From the NCBI GenBank assembly GCA_009775705.1, contig VSQE01000014.1, positions 1-35,437 of the forward strand: a stretch of 35,437 nucleotides of DNA, given 5' to 3'. The first letter of the stretch is position 1, and each line of letters starts with the position of its first letter. The DNA is from Prevotellamassilia sp. Its GTDB lineage: Bacteria > Bacteroidota > Bacteroidia > Bacteroidales > Bacteroidaceae. Below, in pieces: positions 34,019 through 35,437 of the stretch. The notes below the pieces were generated by a model. The model had not been told where the DNA came from. It did not search any database and saw nothing but the letters and a program-made list of their open reading frames with translations. The position numbers and the translations under genes are program-made.

Positions 34019-35347
34019 ATGAAACAGAAATTGAGTCGATACACCCTTGTTTTTGAAGAGCGGAACGGAGTGCTTCTGTACAACACCGCCACCGACGGCA
34101 TCATGCAGATGGACACCGACTTGCTGAAGGTGGTGCGGAAATACTGGGACCGTCCAGAGGCCCTTGAGACTGTTCATCCCGACCTGCATGCAGCACTCTG
34201 TAAGGACGGCTTCATTGTCGGGGCCGACAGCGACGAGGCGGAGGAACTGATCCGGGGCTGGGAGAAACAGCTGAACGGAACGAATGTGTTCCGCCTGACG
34301 GTGAACCCTACCTTGAACTGCAACCTGCGGTGCTGGTACTGCTACGAAAGTCACGGCGGCAACCTGCGGATGAAGGAAGGGGTGCTGGAGCGGCTGAAGA
34401 AACTGATCCGGAAACAGGCCGCGAAGGAGGGACTCGGACTTTTCACGCTCGACTTTTTCGGAGGGGAGCCGCTCCTGATGCTTGACGAGGTGGTGCTGCC
34501 GCTTCTGGAAGAGGCACGGCAGGCGTGTAGCGAGGTATCGGTGAAGCTGAATGTCTCGTTCACCACGAACGGAGTGCTCTTGACGGAGGAAGTCCTGAAA
34601 AGACTGAAGGAATATGAGACCGGTTCGGGAAGCCTGTCGTTCCAGATCACGTTGGACGGCAACAGGGAATACCACGACAACACGCGGCATCAGGGTAACG
34701 GAGCGGGGACGTTCGACACCATTGTGAAAAACATATCGGTGGCCACCGCCATGGGGGTCACGATATTTGCCCGCTGCAATTATACCAACCACAATATCGG
34801 ATCGTTTGCCGATTTGACGGATCTTTTCGGGAAACTTACTCCGGAGCAGAAAAAATGTATTCAGTTCGATTTTCATCAGGTGTGGCAGGATCCCTATTCG
34901 ACTGATACGGAGGCGAAACTTCAGGATATCCGTACCCTGTTTGAGCAGGAGGGCCTGTCGGTGGTTCCGGAAAACAGGTTGACCAATAGTTTTTGTTACG
35001 CGGATAAACGGGATTCGGTGGTGGTCAACTACAACGGGAAGGTGTATAATTGCACGGCGCGTGAGTTTTTCCCCGAACTGTCCGAAGGGGAACTGAACGA
35101 GGAGGGGGAGATCGTGTATAACAGCAGGCACGAGCGGCGCATGAAGTTGCGCTATGGCGGCGTTGCCTGTAAACAATGCAATGTCTATCCCATTTGCCAC
35201 GGAGGATGTTCGCAGGAAAAAGTGGAGACGATGGCGTTTGATGCCTGCATCCGCCATTATTCCGATGAACAGAAAACAGAGATAGCGAAAGGAAGGCTTT
35301 TCCGACTCTTGCAGTTGCATGAAAAAAAGAAAGGAAACTCTTTTTAA
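34019..35347 (+). CDS. Radical SAM-SPASM peptide maturase
   Basis: Radical SAM enzyme expected to modify a ribosomal peptide. The 4Fe-4S motif is Cys101-x3-Cys105-x2-Cys108 ('CNLRCWYC'), with the SAM-binding 'GGEP' at 148-151. The C-terminal SPASM domain is complete: Cys326-x13-Gly-x4-Cys345, then Cys384-x2-Cys387-x5-Cys393-x3-Cys397 and Cys410, enough for two auxiliary clusters. Residues 1-90 have no iron-sulphur motif and may form a PqqD-like peptide-recognition domain (inference). The 442-residue length suits the family. It starts 5 bases after the fusion gene, and the short frame that follows begins 53 bases after its stop. Reaction type (thioether, C-C bond or other) cannot be told. Confidence 0.93.
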   Translation: MKQKLSRYTLVFEERNGVLLYNTATDGIMQMDTDLLKVVRKYWDRPEALETVHPDLHAALCKDGFIVGADSDEAEELIRGWEKQLNGTNVFRLTVNPTLNCNLRCWYCYESHGGNLRMKEGVLERLKKLIRKQAAKEGLGLFTLDFFGGEPLLMLDEVVLPLLEEARQACSEVSVKLNVSFTTNGVLLTEEVLKRLKEYETGSGSLSFQITLDGNREYHDNTRHQGNGAGTFDTIVKNISVATAMGVTIFARCNYTNHNIGSFADLTDLFGKLTPEQKKCIQFDFHQVWQDPYSTDTEAKLQDIRTLFEQEGLSVVPENRLTNSFCYADKRDSVVVNYNGKVYNCTAREFFPELSEGELNEEGEIVYNSRHERRMKLRYGGVACKQCNVYPICHGGCSQEKVETMAFDACIRHYSDEQKTEIAKGRLFRLLQLHEKKKGNSF

Positions 35348-35400
35348 TAATATTCACTATTTAAACCCGTTGGTTGAATTAAAATTCTAAATATTTACAA

Positions 35401-35437
35401 ATGAAAAAGTTGCACAATTTGCAGATTATTAGTAAAT
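35401..35437 (+). CDS. Possible precursor peptide, truncated by the window edge
   Basis: Twelve codons from ATG 35401 read MKKLHNLQIISK, then the window ends. A Lys/Leu/Asn-rich start of this kind right after a radical SAM maturase is typical of Bacteroidales precursor leaders. No promoter box lies in the 53-base gap, so it is probably co-transcribed. The core and any GG cleavage site cannot be seen, so identity is inference. Confidence 0.5.
   Translation, partial: MKKLHNLQIISK

Noticed and set aside
33830..35320. A 496-codon open frame on the minus strand opposite the radical SAM gene
   Set aside because: The plus strand has a complete radical SAM-SPASM protein; the opposite frame shows no domain.

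Overview
The window comes from a member of the Bacteroidales, most likely Bacteroidaceae. The evidence is the repeated promoter element TAnnTTTG (often with TTTG about 20 bases upstream), weak ribosome binding sites, a Bacteroidetes-type TamB, a GH84 glucosaminidase with discoidin domains, and the purB-rluB-asnS gene order. No rRNA, tRNA or CRISPR array was seen.

Layout, left to right. (1) The 3' part of tamB (outer-membrane biogenesis), a terminator, and a decayed IS30-type transposase followed by an odd hairpin with divergent promoter-like boxes. (2) valS and a secreted GH84 enzyme on the plus strand, meeting katA and mltG on the minus strand at a long bidirectional terminator. (3) An acyl-CoA ligase-like gene, lptB and a secreted S9 peptidase on the plus strand, then ferritin. 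(4) A visibly more GC-rich housekeeping block: fabD, a cytoplasmic GH13 enzyme, purB, rluB with a long Gly/Arg-rich N-terminus, and asnS. (5) A Fic protein on the minus strand with a promoter embedded in a perfect inverted repeat, and an AT-rich spacer with a 42-base-spaced direct repeat.

(6) The most interesting region is 28725 to the right edge. It looks like the left part of a peptide natural-product (RiPP) locus. A membrane-spanning TPR / coiled-coil / HTH regulator (minus strand) is divergent from an operon encoding a small secreted DUF3244-like protein, an 800-residue fusion, a radical SAM-SPASM peptide maturase, and the first 12 codons of a short 'MKKLHNLQIISK' reading frame that looks like a precursor-peptide leader cut by the window edge. 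The fusion joins a GT2 glycosyltransferase, a second glycosyltransferase resembling polypeptide GalNAc-transferases (Asp-x-His and Gly-His-Val-Tyr-Arg motifs with matching spacing) and a LanC-like barrel that lacks recognisable zinc ligands. Both divergent promoters carry the same tandem site, TGARACA-N3-TGAAACATTT, just upstream of their -33 boxes, so one regulator probably controls both sides.

How the last region may work (inference): the maturase and the fusion modify a leader-bearing peptide in the cytoplasm by a radical reaction and by glycosylation. The regulator senses something in the periplasm through its TPR domain and passes the signal through the membrane to its HTH. Protease and exporter genes would be expected beyond the right edge.
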